Both the position numbers and the translations under genes were made by a program. Shown piece by piece: positions 1 to 12,267 of a stretch of DNA of 62,000 nt; the first letter of the stretch is position 1, and each line of letters starts with the position of its first letter. The DNA is from Owenia fusiformis (Eukaryota > Annelida > Polychaeta > Sabellida > Oweniidae). A model generated the notes under the pieces. The model ran no database searches and was not told the origin of the DNA. It saw only the letters and a list, made by a program, of their open reading frames with translations. Location: positions 32,973,425 to 33,035,424 of the forward strand of contig CAIIXF020000010.1 in the NCBI GenBank assembly GCA_903813345.2. The letters are read 5' to 3'.

Positions 1-511
1 TTGATGGCACTATGGCCTTGCATTTCTCACAATTTACCAACACTTATCAAGGGATTTCAAAGAATGAGGGATTTCTTGAAATATACAAGAGCTATGAATG
101 GAAGCGTGTATGTGACAGAGAATGGGATATTTTATCAACCCAGGTGTGAACCCTTAAGTTTTTATTCTTTGTAAACATCACTTTTAAAATATTTAGATAA
201 GCAAACATCATTTATTATAGGCATGCATTGTGGAAATGAAACTTATCTGATTAAAGTATCTCGTGAGATAAATCAAGTGTTTATGTTTCAGATTGCATGT
301 AAGCAACTTGGCTACTCTCACGGAACTTATGAAAATGATGCTGTCTTACGATTATGGCCAGAAGAGCTTGCCTACTACAGCGCTTTTAAGAATTATAACG
401 TCTTGCAAAGCGCTGTGAAATGCAACGGCAATGAAAACACTATATCGCAATGCATGAATGACGCAGACAAAAGCTGTTTCTTCAACCATGTATATTTGAA
501 ATGCTATGAAG
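1..511 (+). CDS. SRCR domain protein, partial, two exons (1-143 and 292-511)
   Basis: Two exons together encode most of a scavenger receptor cysteine-rich domain, a disulfide-bonded extracellular module of receptors and secreted proteins. Exon 1 is read from base 3 and continues from outside the window. It contains EGFLEIY and VCDREWD and ends in CAG before a GTGTGA donor at 144. Exon 2 starts at 292 after a TTTCAG acceptor, begins IACKQLGY, continues with a KCNGNENTISQC segment, and ends at 511 before a GTTTGT donor. The intron is 148 bp, phase 0. Six cysteines are visible (VCD, ACK, KCN, SQC, KSC, LKC), the pattern of group A SRCR domains. Exon 2 ends in phase 1, as usual for shuffled extracellular modules. 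No stop follows in frame before the donor, so the protein continues downstream. The start, signal peptide and other domains are not seen. Domain identity is seen in the sequence; ligand and function are unknown. Confidence 0.85.
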
Positions 512-1037
512 GTTTGTAGAGACACGTCGCAAATAGTTCGCGCATGTATTGTTACGCATTTTCGCTTTTAAACACGACAGAATGTGATTTTTTAAAGAAA
601 AATGTACAAATTTGGAAATTCTTTCGTCCTCCACATTTGCCTCTATACCTTAAGATATTTAAGACGAATAACTCTGATATCGTATACATATTAACAATGG
701 GTTAGGAGCATCATAAAACACAAATTAATTGGTATTTTAGGTGAAATAAATATATGTGTTGCTATGTTTGAAAATAGGTGAATGGCCTAAATTCGCCCTA
801 TTTTAATGAATTTTGAAAACCTTTCGTCCTCCATTTTTCCACATACAACAGAAAATCAATACGTTTGCGAACACTATCAACTATTTATTAATAAAATAGA
901 GTTAATGAGCAAAATAATCATGTATGGTTTATTTGAAATTGCAAAAGTGAGCGGTCATCGTCGACACGGAGATTTAGTATCTTATAATGAAGAATGTCAC
1001 ATATAAGTGTAATAATATGTCTGAATTGTATTATTTA
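512..1037. other. No gene seen; probable intron of the SRCR gene
   Basis: AT-rich sequence after the SRCR donor. A 66-codon open frame at 806-1006 has no recognisable motif. I see no coding signal or repeat here. Confidence 0.5.
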
Positions 1038-1776
1038 CAGGGTGTTCAAAAAACTCAACCCAAAGGAATCGTTAAATCTTAGAAAATACTCATCCAATTG
1101 TGTTCATTTTTTCAGGAAAGAAAGAAGAGACTGTGTGCGTATAGCTCATTTGTTAGTTAGTTGTAAAACATGATGCCTTGGACACCTGCTAAAAAGACAT
1201 TAGTATTAGAAAGATACGAAAAACGCTGTCAGAGTTGACTGCCAGAGCAATAAACCCTAATACTTTCTAACCATGGTGTTTTGGCACTTCATATTCGACA
1301 CAAATTATCTTCATATAATGTGTAGTGAATTCGGGGAGTTTCATTAAAATCACTCCAGGAACTTTACAGTCATTGTCAAAATGCCTTCTTAAGTCTGGCT
1401 GAACCAAGGTGTTTGACTGAGTTTTGAAAGCATTTCCACAAAAAACTGTAAAGTCCCTGGAGTGATTTTGATTTTACTCTACAGATTTATCATACATTGA
1501 ATGAAGATGATTTGTGCCAAAATTGAATAGCCAAAACACCATGGTTAGAAAGTTATTTGGTTTTATTGCTGTGACAGTCGTCTCTGACTGCGTTTTACGT
1601 ATCTTTCTAATACTAATGTCTTTTGAGCAGTTGTCCAAGGCATCATGTTTTACAACTAACTAACAAATGAGCTATACACACACAGTCTCTTCTTTCTTTC
1701 CTGAAAAAATGAACACAATTGGACAATCATTTTCCAAGATATCGCAATTTCTTTCGGTTGCGTTTTGAACACCCTG
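1038..1776. mobile_element. Foldback MITE, 739 bp, TA target duplication
   Basis: The element starts CAGGGTGTTCAAAA and ends in the reverse complement. It is flanked by TA on both sides (1036-1037 and 1777-1778), as expected of Tc1/mariner-type insertion. Almost the whole length is one imperfect inverted repeat: roughly 1038-1385 folds on 1430-1776. Each arm also contains an ATG-started open stretch beginning MMPWT and continuing KTLVLERY, which looks like the N-terminus of a transposase. Neither arm keeps more than about 25 codons of it, so the element is non-autonomous. Family assignment is inferred from the TA duplication and TIR only. Confidence 0.8.
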
Positions 1777-1778
1777 TA

Positions 1779-4700
1779 TGTTACATAGACGTATTTTAAT
1801 ATACCCCCTTGTCATCATTCAACATTGGACAATGGTCAGCTCGTCTAGCTACTAGTCCCACTCTAACATAAGTGGGAAAAGAAAGGTGTTTAGACGATTA
1901 GAAGGGGGGGGGGTGATAACATATGCTTGTATATGACCAAACTAATTCTCAAGCTCCTCTATCCAATATATGAAAGGTGATAGACAGTACTCACTTATTC
2001 CAAAAGTTTTCCCCATAAGTTATGTTATTAACAGTGTTTTAATTCAAGAAGGAATATATAGTAAGTAACTGTAAGCAAACATAGACAGCTACCTACAGAC
2101 GTACCTGAATCTAAAAAAGAAAATCTGTGCGGAATCAAAAGAACAGAGAAAATATTTGTCAGTCGTGTCATAAAAAATTATTACGACGGTATGGAATCAA
2201 ATCTTTCCTGGATTAAGTGACACAAATGCAATCTGTGGTATCATGAATCCATTGAATGTTCAAGCAAATGTAGACAACTAAGTGCTATGACGGATGTTTT
2301 GTTTAAATTCATTAAAACTACACGTATATGACTGGCTCGTATATGACTACCGCACTGCTGAATCATGTAGTTGATTACCAAACGATATGATATTTTGTTA
2401 TAAAAAATAATCCAACGGTTAGATCAGATACAAATCAGTTCAATTATCACCATAATCATATTTACCGGAAGACCGAGATTTTGTCATATATCAACTTCCT
2501 CATCACTGCTGATTTTGTTCATCACGAAATAAAATGAACGAAAATAGAAACGTGCATACTATATCATTAGAGAGGTTTCGCACAACGGGTTAGCTAAAAC
2601 GTATTAGCATCCGTATCCCGTTACGTTTACGAATACGTATTTCGATAATTCTCGTTTTGCAGTTCGTTTTTTGAAGTACGTAATTATAAACGCATCTCAA
2701 TCCGTGTTTAATAGTAGTGAACTCTAGGGTGAAATCTAAAATATTTCATCTGCACTAAGATTTCAATACACTATTGGGAGTGTAAGCTTTCAGAACCACA
2801 ACTCCATAAGTATTTTTGGTGAATGCAAAAATACATACTAATTTTTCATCCCCAAGGGGTCATTTATTTCATGAAATCAATTTCACAATGAAGAACATCC
2901 CTCAGGCCAGAAAAGAATATTTCTAGGTTTACAATAACCAATTCAGTGTCAAATCATACTTATTAGCTAGCGCTATCGAGTTGATATTAATTTGATGGTA
3001 AACTCATTTAAATATGAATAGTCCGTGTATCCCGGTATCCGCTACCCGAAAGTTGCATTCGCGGATATATATTTTGTGAAAATCACATTTGAATAAGCAT
3101 GATTCAATTTCAATAATGACAACTCTAGACTAATGTCCTATTGTAACCTGAAAAATAACACTTCTCGAATACGCCTTTAGAAATTCATAGTTCTATTTGT
3201 GGACTAAGCCTCGTAAGTAAAACAGCAAGTCAGCATTTATCATGAAATTAAACGTCTCTCAATTCGGTCAAGCCAAGTAACTTAGTCAACATTCGATAAT
3301 CGTATGTTCATCAGTATTTACTAAGAATGGTGCCACAATTGAAGTAAACCTCTGGTTAATTATTTTCAATAAACCTATTAGCAAACGTGTAAATGATAAT
3401 TTTGATGTTCTGTTACATATTGGTGAAGCAATCTTTGGGATATGACCTAAATTTCTGATTTTCCACTGTGTCCCTGTATACCCCTACTTCAAAAGATGTA
3501 TGTTATTTGTCATTTTTCTTTATGAACCAACCATGAATGTATTTTTTCTTGTTTACATACAGAATGAACTTTCTGTTTTTAAATATTGAAAGATGGTACT
3601 GCATTTATTTGTTCATGATAAGGAGCAAACAAATGCGTGTCAATTTACACTGTAATATCCTACATACTTATATTCCAAGGGTAGTATTGAAGAATGATCA
3701 AGAAAATCCATGTTTTCAAATGGATTCATCCTTGTCAAAGAAGGTAAATGAGGATATGCGGTTTGAAAAACTAACAACATGTGTCAAGTTCTTACAATTC
3801 TTGGTTAAAACAAAAAATTTGAAAGTTGTGATTTCGAATGTAATATCCTACTCAATGAAATTTGTTGATATTTGTGAATTTTTTCTTTCGGAATGCACAT
3901 TGCTGGATAACCGAACCTTGCCTTGTTCGAGATGCACGAAAAGTGTATTGTTAATACTTGACGTCGTTCGGATATTTGGATGTGATTGACGTTTTCGTTA
4001 ATCTCCTACCACTGTAACTTCCAACTTAATTTTTGGAAGCCAAATGTTATAGTCACGAATTGATATCTAAGTCACACGTTGATGCATACATCATGTGTGT
4101 ACATTAACTGTCGAATACATGCCGACTTACATTTTTATAAATATCCACAGTTAACTCAAATCATCAATTCTCGAAACGGTTTATCATATAACCTGGTGAG
4201 TTTAATGTTTCATTTCAATTCATAATTATGGTATCAGGTTTGAGTATGAATTAAGTCGAGGCTTAAACGAAGCAATAAAATTACGTGAAACCTTCTGTGA
4301 AAATTCGAACGATTTTTCAAGAATCCTCTTTCAAAGTGTTACCAAAGTGCTCCCCGGGAGTGGAAATTTCGTCTTGTGTAATCAAAATTATAGCGGGTGG
4401 TTTGAATTTTTGTTTGAGTTTATTGCTTACATCTATAAATTCAAAACCATATCGCCTAATTAAGAGCTACGTGCAGATTTTGGCGATCTATAATTATAAA
4501 AGGCTAAATATTGTGCAAAAACAGGAGTTGACACGCTTTCATTTGGAAATGAAATTTCCTACATAATCGTCGGCTCATGTTTAAAAGTCATGAAAAGAAG
4601 GTGGAACACAAAACATTGACCCAATTACTGTCTATTTAGCATAGGATCACTAAGGGAAATATTATAAATGACTTAAATCGTTTACAATTAAGTTGTATTC

Positions 4701-5325
4701 CAAGACACTTATCAATTTAGAAATGTAAAATGTTCAATTTTGTTTTTCAATTATGAAAAATGGCACCTGTAGAAAACAGCGTTTTCAAAATTATTTAAAA
4801 CGGAGATATTTACGTATGTAACATTCATTGGCATGTGTCAGGGAGTAAATAAGAAGAATATGCATTTGATTCTATGTCTTGTTCCCAAAGCAGTTTGTTA
4901 AGGAGCGGTATATCTTAACGTACTTTTATAATCTCGAACTCAAACATTTCGAATACTTATTTCGAGAACGCTTTGTTGAGAATGGATTCGAGATGTACTC
5001 AAAATTAATACGTTAAAATGTGTGTTACCATCTTAATAACCAGCTCACAAATTATTTTGGAAATCAAAGATGTACGATTTTTGAGATTTTTATTTTCGAA
5101 TGTTGACTTACTTACTTGACTTGACTGAATTATATCAATGTTCACATGTAATGGATCTATCCCCGAACAGTTCAGATACTCCAGTCTATATTGCACTGCT
5201 CTACATTTTGGTAAATGCCATACAAAGTTTTTACGTCTGGGGCTTATTACCCTATTTATTTTTCACAAATCTTGGATTCTAATAATGTAGCTTATAAATG
5301 GTGGGGGTGGGGGTATTAGCCATTA
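1779..5325. other. 3.5 kb without a recognisable gene
   Basis: The longest open frames are 3537-3989 (150 codons, hydrophobic N-terminus) and 4285-4566 (93 codons, +). Neither shows a motif I recognise, and neither has clear splice or promoter context. A lone transposon-like end, GAGAGGTTTCGC, sits at about 2572 and matches the ends of the MITE at 53692-53894. The GCATTCGCGGATATA stretch near 3057 resembles the foldback family at 20477-20837. Otherwise this is unassigned non-coding DNA, possibly intron. Confidence 0.4.
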
Positions 5326-5704
5326 TAGTCCATTTGTCACCCCTATACATCCAAAAGTGAACCTAGAAATTGTTAAAAGTACGATGTTTTATGGTCGATT
5401 TATGATAATAAGGGTTTTCTGAAGTGATTTAACTGGGTTGCCGAAAAAGTTTGTTTGGGCAAAAAATTGTATAGGCTGATTAGGGAGGGGTGCAATCGCT
5501 TAACATGGCGTTGACTATTGACTTAGCATTGGGATACCACCATATACCTGGTATGTTACCATGGTGATAGATACAAAAATTTTCCCCAAAGTTATTTTTG
5601 GGCAACCCAGCTAAATCATTCCAATAATCCCTAATGATAGTATTTACACAGAAAAACATCATACTTTTAAATATTCATACGTTCAGAAAATGACAAATGG
5701 ACTA
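5326..5704. mobile_element. 379-bp MITE, copy 1 (TAGTCCATTTGTCA ends)
   Basis: Terminal inverted repeats TAGTCCATTTGTCA and TGACAAATGGACTA are flanked by a 3-bp direct repeat TTA (5323-5325 and 5705-5707). A second copy of exactly the same length lies in the opposite orientation at 19972-20350. No transposase is encoded. The 60-codon frame inside (5480-5662, minus) is also open in the other copy, but resembles nothing known to me. Confidence 0.85.
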
Positions 5705-5851
5705 TTAATTCGATTTCCTGATTTCATGATGGATCATGCCTTGCAATATAGTTGGGGTTTGTTTTACTTATGACTGGTGTACCAGGTATCTTGTATACCA
5801 ATGTTCACCACTATTGTAAAAGGACTTATGTTGTATTTTCCATTTGATTAG

Positions 5852-5976
5852 CATGGAACTCAACAAGTCAGTGGGACAACATCACACGTGTACCACTATC
5901 ACCCTATGCAGAATGTGAAAGCATTTCGAATACTGGAAAGACGGAAATGGCAAATGTCATACCTTTGTCATGCCAG
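5852..5976 (+). CDS. Candidate downstream exon of the SRCR gene
   Basis: A 125-bp open stretch lies between a plausible acceptor (TTTGATTAG, 5843-5851) and a strong donor (CAG then GTAAAA, 5977). It begins with two bases that would complete a codon left in phase 1, which is exactly how the SRCR exon at 292-511 ends. It then encodes 41 residues with two N-glycosylation motifs (NST, NIT) and two cysteines, consistent with an extracellular segment. The frame is open to the donor, which falls in phase 0. No family is recognised. The exon is inferred from splice signals, phase and composition only. Other exons could lie in between, and it could be chance. Oddly, its last ~30 bases are a diverged first unit of the satellite that follows. 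Confidence 0.4.
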
Positions 5977-7107
5977 GTAAAATCACGTTTGCTACATATA
6001 AGGTGAATCTTCTTTATGGACGCATTTTTGTTCAATATCCCTTTGTCATTCCAAATTACTTTGCTACATAAGGTGAATCTTCTGTAATGGACGCATTTTT
6101 GTCCAATGTCACTTTGTCATCCCAAATTACTGTGCTACATATAAGGTGAGTCTTCTGTAATGAACGCATTTTTGTTCAATGTCCCTTTGTCATCCGAAAT
6201 CACGTTGCTACATATAAGGTGAGTCTTCTGTAATGGACGCATTTTTGTTCAATATCCCTTTGTCATCCCAAATCACGTTGCTACATATAAGGTGAGTCTC
6301 CTGTAATAGACACATTTTTGTTCAATGTCCCTTTGTCATTCCAAATCACGTTGCTACATATAAGGTGAGTCTTCTGTAATGGACGCATTTTTGTTCAATA
6401 TCCCTTTGTCATCCCAAATCACGTTGCTACATATAAGGTGAGTCTCCTGTAATAGACACATTTTTGTTCAATGTCCCTTTGTCATTCCAAATCACGTCGA
6501 TACATTTACGGTGAATCTTATGTTAAGAACGCATTTTTGTTCGATGCCCCTTCGTCATCCCAAATCACTTTGCTACATATAATATGAGTCTTCTGTAATG
6601 GACGCATTTTTGTTCAATATCCCTTTGTCATCCCAAAATCACGTTCCTTCATATAAGGTGAGTCTTCTGTAATGGACGCATTTTTGTTCAATGTCTCTTT
6701 GTCATCCCAAATCACTTTGTTGCATATAAGGTGAGTCTTCTATAATGGACGCATTTTTGTTCAAAGACCCTTTGTCATCCCAAATTACTTTGCTACATAT
6801 AAGGTGAGTCTTCTGTAATGGACGCATTTTGTTTAAAGTCCCTTTGTCATTCCAAATCGCGTTGCTACATAATAGGTGAATCTTATGTTATGGACGCATT
6901 TTTGCTCAATATCCCTTTGTCATCCCAAATCACATTGCTACATATAAGGTCAATCTTATGTTATGAACGCAATTTTGTTTAATATCCCTTTGTCATCCTA
7001 AATTACTTTGCTACATATAAGGCGAATCTTCTTAATGGACGCATTTTTGTGCAATGTCCCTTTGTCATCCCAAATCACTTTGCTACATATAAGGTCAATC
7101 TTATGTT
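5947..7107. repeat. ~74-bp satellite, array 1 (about 15 units)
   Basis: Tandem units share the blocks TTTGTCATCCCAAATCACG, TTGCTACATATAAGGTGAGT, CTTCTGTAATGGACGCATTT and TTGTTCAATGTCCC. Units diverge by point changes and short indels. A two-unit block carrying the variant CTCCTGTAATAGACACA occurs twice (about 6298 and 6448), a sign of block duplication by unequal exchange. Most units contain AAGGTGAGT, a consensus-grade 5' splice site. The same satellite recurs at 12268-12900. Confidence 0.9.
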
Positions 7108-7415
7108 TATATTATTATATAATTAAACCAACGTCATTAATATACTTATAATCAGAACATATTTGCCTTACAGTTGTATGAGTACAAGTTACACCACATC
7201 GTATAATAAATTCACTTTAACTTGTATTTTAAACTCATTTTACCTGGTAATATAATTGACACAGACTGAACATGCACTCAAACAAGTGATGGTTTACGAC
7301 ATTATGTCGTAAACTAAAGAAATGAGACAATGTCGTAATTATGACTATGGTTTATATCATTATATAATTAAACCAACGTCATTAATATACTTATTATCAT
7401 AATATATTTGCCTTA
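7105..7415. repeat. 66-bp direct repeat pair flanking 179 bp
   Basis: 7105-7170 and 7350-7415 are near-identical; both contain ATATAATTAAACCAACGTCA. The 179 bp between them contain a hairpin of GTTTACGACA and TGTCGTAAAC around a 3-base loop (about 7291-7313). This could be a tandem duplication or an insertion with a long duplication; I cannot decide. Confidence 0.7.
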
Positions 7416-7874
7416 ATAGAGACCTTAACTTAAAACACGAAAAGTCTGATGAACTACCACTATGAATGCATAAGCACACAGTATAATACAAGTCTATTGC
7501 TGAATGTCATCTGTATATGTGTCTGGTGCTTGCGGATATACGTAGCTGGACTTTCAATGGCAGGGGGCGAGAGTCCAAAATCGCCGTTTGTTTTCTTTAA
7601 TTCGCCGCTTGTCAGAAGCCAAATATTGTGTTCAGTTTTGGGGGAGATTTAATGTCTTCTATAGACTCATGAGACTCCAAATTTTATTCCCGGGATCTCA
7701 TTTTTCACTTCCTTAACTGTGATGATTTGTACCTCCACATACTCCGTGTGCAGATTTCAAATGTTGCATACTAACTACTTTTGTGATACACTGCGTGGAG
7801 ATTGCAATTGTTTCTGTGAGTTAATTGCAATACAGCAGCTAGGCCTAATTCTGATTGGCCGATTTAAAAATACC
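7416..7874. other. No gene seen
   Basis: Mixed-composition sequence after the direct repeat. A 67-codon frame at 7449-7652 has no recognisable content. Confidence 0.4.
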
Positions 7875-8820
7875 GGGTTTGTGTAAAAAGCCGGGTAACC
7901 GGGTACCCGGTCGACCGGGTACCTAACGTTCCTAGCAGGGTTACCAACTTTCAAAGTTCCACATTTCCCCCGATATATAGTAGCGAATTGACTTGACAGA
8001 CTTAGCCTACCGAGTGCACTGCTGTTCGATATTTTTTACCCTATACAAGACAGAGCACTTTGTAAGATAATAGATCCAGCATGTCACGTTGCTCATAAGC
8101 AGCATATAAGTTCCTAGAAGACGTTGCACATTTTCGTTTTTTACACATCGAGGCAACGTAAACATGAGACATCTATTGATGGTATAAAAGAACGTTGTTG
8201 TAACGTGTCCGTAAAGTTCGTAAGTGTGGAAAACATAACAAACAGGAACGTTTGATTTTTTACTACATTGGTCCATATGTGACGTAACTCAAACGTTAAA
8301 ATTCAACGTTGTCAAAACAGGCTTTTAATATCAAAATATTTGTTGGTGGAAAAAAACATGACAAAACCTTTGTGTTCTCACTAAGTCGGTTCATTTCCGA
8401 CGTATTGTTAACGTTAAAATTTAACGTTGTCGAAACGTTTTTTTCGATTTGAAATAATCTCAAATCGTGACGTCAATAATGACGTTCATGGGCCGTATTG
8501 ATCAGACGTTATTTAAATATTCAGCAAAACGTCGATGGATGGTTGAATTTCGACATTGTGGAAATGGCTTAAAAATATTTGTGAGTTAAGGAAACGTTAC
8601 AAAGACGTCAATATTTTCTCACTAAATCGGTTCATTACCGACGTTATTTTAACGTTAAAAGTTAACGTTGTCAAAACGTTCTTACGATGTGAAATAACCT
8701 CAAAATGTGACGTCGAAAATAACGCACATGTATCGTCCAGATCCAACGTTATTAATTAAAAAAATCGTAACCCTGCTAGGAACGTTAAGTACCCGGTCAT
8801 CCGGTTTTTTACACAAACCC
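7875..8820. mobile_element. 946-bp non-autonomous transposon with AACGTT-rich internal repeats
   Basis: The terminal inverted repeats run from GGGTTTGTGTAAAAA inward to CGTTCCTAGCAGGGTTAC, about 65 bp, with the left arm carrying extra CCGGGTA repeats. The flanks are AAAAATACC (7866-7874) and AAAAACACC (8821-8829), a 9-bp duplication with one mismatch. Inside, two ~240-bp units (from about 8380 and 8620) share CGGTTCATTNCCGACGT and GTTAACGTTGTC blocks. No transposase is seen. A 9-bp duplication fits Mutator-like elements; the superfamily is inferred. Confidence 0.75.
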
Positions 8821-8829
8821 AAAAACACC

Positions 8830-10881
8830 ACTTTTCCGAGGACAACAATTCTGCTTTAGAACTCGAGAAAAATTGGAATCACCGTGATCTCTAGTCTGTA
8901 TGCAGCTTGAATTGGGTAAACCGAATCATGTAAACCTTCTTTCCATAGTCCATGAGCAGCTTGAATTGGGCAATCGTTACCTTATTTCTTACCCAAATCA
9001 AACTTTATGACTGTCAGTGCGAGTCGGTTAGTTCACTTATTGTAATCGCTAATATCACGTGATCTTATAATAATAAACATCACTTGATCTATGAGCTGTA
9101 GCAAACAACGTAGTATTTTTTTAATCGTTTGGGATATGCATAAGACCGCTATCAGACCTCTGCCACGCACATAATAATTCAACTTCCAACCTTTGGTATT
9201 AAATTTTAAAGGCAGAATCTGATCTATAGGGGATGACAAAATTACAAGCAACATGTATAATTGGCATACCAATCTATTCCTTACAATATAAAATGCAATA
9301 TCTCTCAAAATATTCACAATATGTTATAAATTGGCGAAGTTATTAATGATTCAAAATGCAAAAATGAGTGAAAAATGTTTAAATTCTCCCAAATAATAAG
9401 AATGGTAACCATTCTTATAGAAAAAAATAAATTATTGCATAAATCTTTAGTTTTCCTGGAATAAAGTATGGACTTTTGTGATTTTTAGAAAATAGACATG
9501 ACAAGGAATGAAAGGATTGAAACAATTTTTGTTTAGCCTGCTCGTATATCTGATCAAGGGCGTTACAATACCCGGGAATTTATCGGTTCGTCCAGTACTT
9601 GTTTGTGATAGCGCCCTCTGTAGGTCACTGTGCTTATAGCCTACAGTAATACGGGGTAGGATATCGGGAATTCGGTCAGTTTCTATCCGTCGATTTCGCT
9701 ATGAATTGAAGCAAGTGTGACCACTTTATCCACTTAAACAATTTGATAATTGATTAAATCTTTAAACAAAATCGATAAACACGTTATACACTTCCTATCT
9801 CCTTAGAAATTAGCATGTATTTATGGATTGTGTTTTCGAACAAGGCTCGACCCACCCCAATAGGGAAATCCTTATGCTAATTAGTATGACGTCATATTTT
9901 CCTGGGGAATCCTAGATTTCAAGGCCTCAGTCTGTTATTGTGTCAAATGTAAACGCTCTTGGGACGCTCTTTTGCAGACAGAAAATTGACAGATTAGCTT
10001 TTAACTTTCAGCTTTGATGTTTAAATATTCTGTATTTCTACCGGACTTCTTGCTGAATATCATATAATGTTATAACTTGATTTGGATCATTGCCTGATTG
10101 ATCATTCTGAAATTTTGATTGTGATTCATGATTGATTGGCAAGAAAAATAATTCCTATTGTTTTCCAGCGAAGTCAAAATGTTACAGCATGAGTTATAAT
10201 GTCGAGTTTGCATCATGTTAAATTCTGCTAGTGATTAGAAGTCCATGCACAAGCATACACATAAGAGACAAACACACCCAGGCTCCAGGCCGTGGATGGA
10301 AATATAAAACTATTTAAGGCACAAACTGGTATTAATAGACCGATATGTAGTGTCTGCCATGTATTGAAGGTAAACCAATCTGTATTATTAATGTTTCTTC
10401 TATCAATACATGGGTTGTGCAATAGAAAAGCAATGGCACAATCAAAAATGTGCATATCAATCGTGAATATCTCTCGGTTCAAAGCTTATTTCCAACAGAA
10501 TCGTGTCAAAATATGTGTCTGAGTAACAGTTATACATTATAAGATCGCAAACTCTTACCAATTATCAGCCGAATGGCTCATTTTCAACGAAATGTCCTTA
10601 AGACAACAGCCCTGGGTCGCGCCTGAGACCAAAAACTACTTCAAATAGCCCTCCCCTAATTATATTGGATAATCACATTTATGCGTGCGCGCGCAGCTCA
10701 TCCAATGAACGAAACGCCACTTCCCGCTGAAATCACCGGGTATTGATCTTTCCCTTGATCTGATTCAATGATTGTAAAATCGTAATGAATCAGTTAAAAT
10801 CATCAGATCCTTTAAACTTTCAATATAGAATGATACATGTAAGAAAACTGTAACTTTTTTATTTTTCATATTTCTCATTAA
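8830..10881. other. 2 kb without a recognisable gene
   Basis: Small open frames at 9033-9317 (minus), 10228-10482 (minus) and 10292-10522 (+) show no motif I know. Around 9590-9660 there is a GC-richer patch (GCGCCCTCTGTAGG) that could be a repeat fragment. No splice-framed exon was convincing. Confidence 0.4.
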
Positions 10882-11300
10882 TTTTTCTACTGCTCATTGT
10901 TGTATTGTTGAGTCAAAGGTGGTTAGTGGTTGATCAGGTCTGCACGAAAAAGGTTTCAAATTGACCAACTTGAAATATGAATATTGAACCTCGGTATATT
11001 GCTTGCGCACCAACTTGTCACATCAATGTGATTATTATGACTCCATGATGCCAATTCCACCTTAAAACTTGCAAAGGTATCTTAGTACCAGTATTCATTT
11101 AACAACTGTCAAAATGGGTTCAAGAATACAATTATGTATGAAAATGTTCACATTTTAAGTTAGTCATTTTGTTTTTCTGTGCAGACCTGAACCACCATGC
11201 ACCATTTTAGGCTCAAGCCAGTACAATCTTCCTGTTAGAGTATATTACTGTAACTCTCACAGCACATCAGTACAATACTCAACAATGTGCAGTAGAAAAA
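10882..11300. mobile_element. Foldback repeat, ~419 bp
   Basis: TTTTTCTACTGC followed by a TTGTTGAG block at the left pairs with CTCAACAATGTGCAGTAGAA at the right. A second internal pair, CAGGTCTGCACG and GTGCAGACCTGA, lies closer to the centre. The arms are imperfect and I cannot fix a target duplication. This is probably an old MITE. Confidence 0.5.
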
Positions 11301-12267
11301 CTAGTCAGAATATCAAAAAGTCACATAATTTCTATCAGTACTTATTGAGCGCCCTGAACATTGTATACACACAGGTTGCATTCTATATTAAGTGTTCAAC
11401 TGGGGAAGTGCATTTCAATTTCTAAAATGAAACCTGTGGAAGAGTAAATCATAATTTATTTTTATACTGTAAGAATATTAAAGGTAAATATGGCATTCTA
11501 TATGAGTTGCCCTAGTCACTTCACAGTTCCAGGTGTTATTTTGTGTAGCCCACAATGTTCAATGTTCAAAACTTTGAATGAATGTACAATACTCTTGTAT
11601 TTGAGATACATTGTCTGAAATATATTTCAGAAGTGTTCATACTTGCACTTTTGTGACATGTGTAGTAGATTTTGCCTTTCATCTTTTACAAGATCTGATC
11701 AGTGAGCACACGCAATAGCATAATACATATCAGAATGTGAATTTATTGTCTGCACTCCCTGTCCAGGCCTTTGTCCATTTGTCCACTTTCAGTGTGTGGA
11801 CGCTATAGTAACAGGAATTATCATTGCCAGGAGTGTAAAATAGGTCATTTTGAATGCCGCCTCTTGTATTTCTCATCTGCCTCTTGTAAAAAAAAGTTAC
11901 TTAAACCACTGTATTCTCTTGAATTTTAACATTTAATGTCGCAAACTCTCACAAACTGCAGAAAGGTTTACACCGTAAATCATATATACCAAAATGAGTG
12001 TTTCCAAGGCTTCATACTAACGTATGCATAATGCATTTGTCACGAGTTTGAGCTGAAATTTCGCTGAAATGAAGTAGGCTAAGGGTAGTCTTTGTCAGGC
12101 TTGTTTATTGTGGTTAGCTTGTAAGTGCTCGGAAGCAAATAATTCATGAGCGCAAAATTATCAAATAATCTGATTGGGTTAGACTTTGCTGCACATGCGC
12201 ACAATGTGTGCCATGGCTTTTTCTAATGATTTCGTTTCGTTTAATGGAGTTTGCGTTTCAGTGTAAC
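11301..12267. other. No gene seen
   Basis: AT-rich sequence between a foldback repeat and the second satellite array. No open frame, RNA or repeat was recognised. Confidence 0.4.

Noticed and set aside
3537-3989. 150-codon frame as a possible single-exon gene
   Set aside because: No motif, AT-rich random-like composition, and no supporting splice or promoter signal. Kept only as a note.
5480-5662. 60-codon frame shared with 20014-20196
   Set aside because: It lies wholly inside the 379-bp MITE and spans its centre. Sharing reflects the two copies being the same element, not a host gene.
5947-7107. CRISPR-like regular array
   Set aside because: The whole unit is repeated, without unique spacers, in a eukaryotic genome; it is a satellite.
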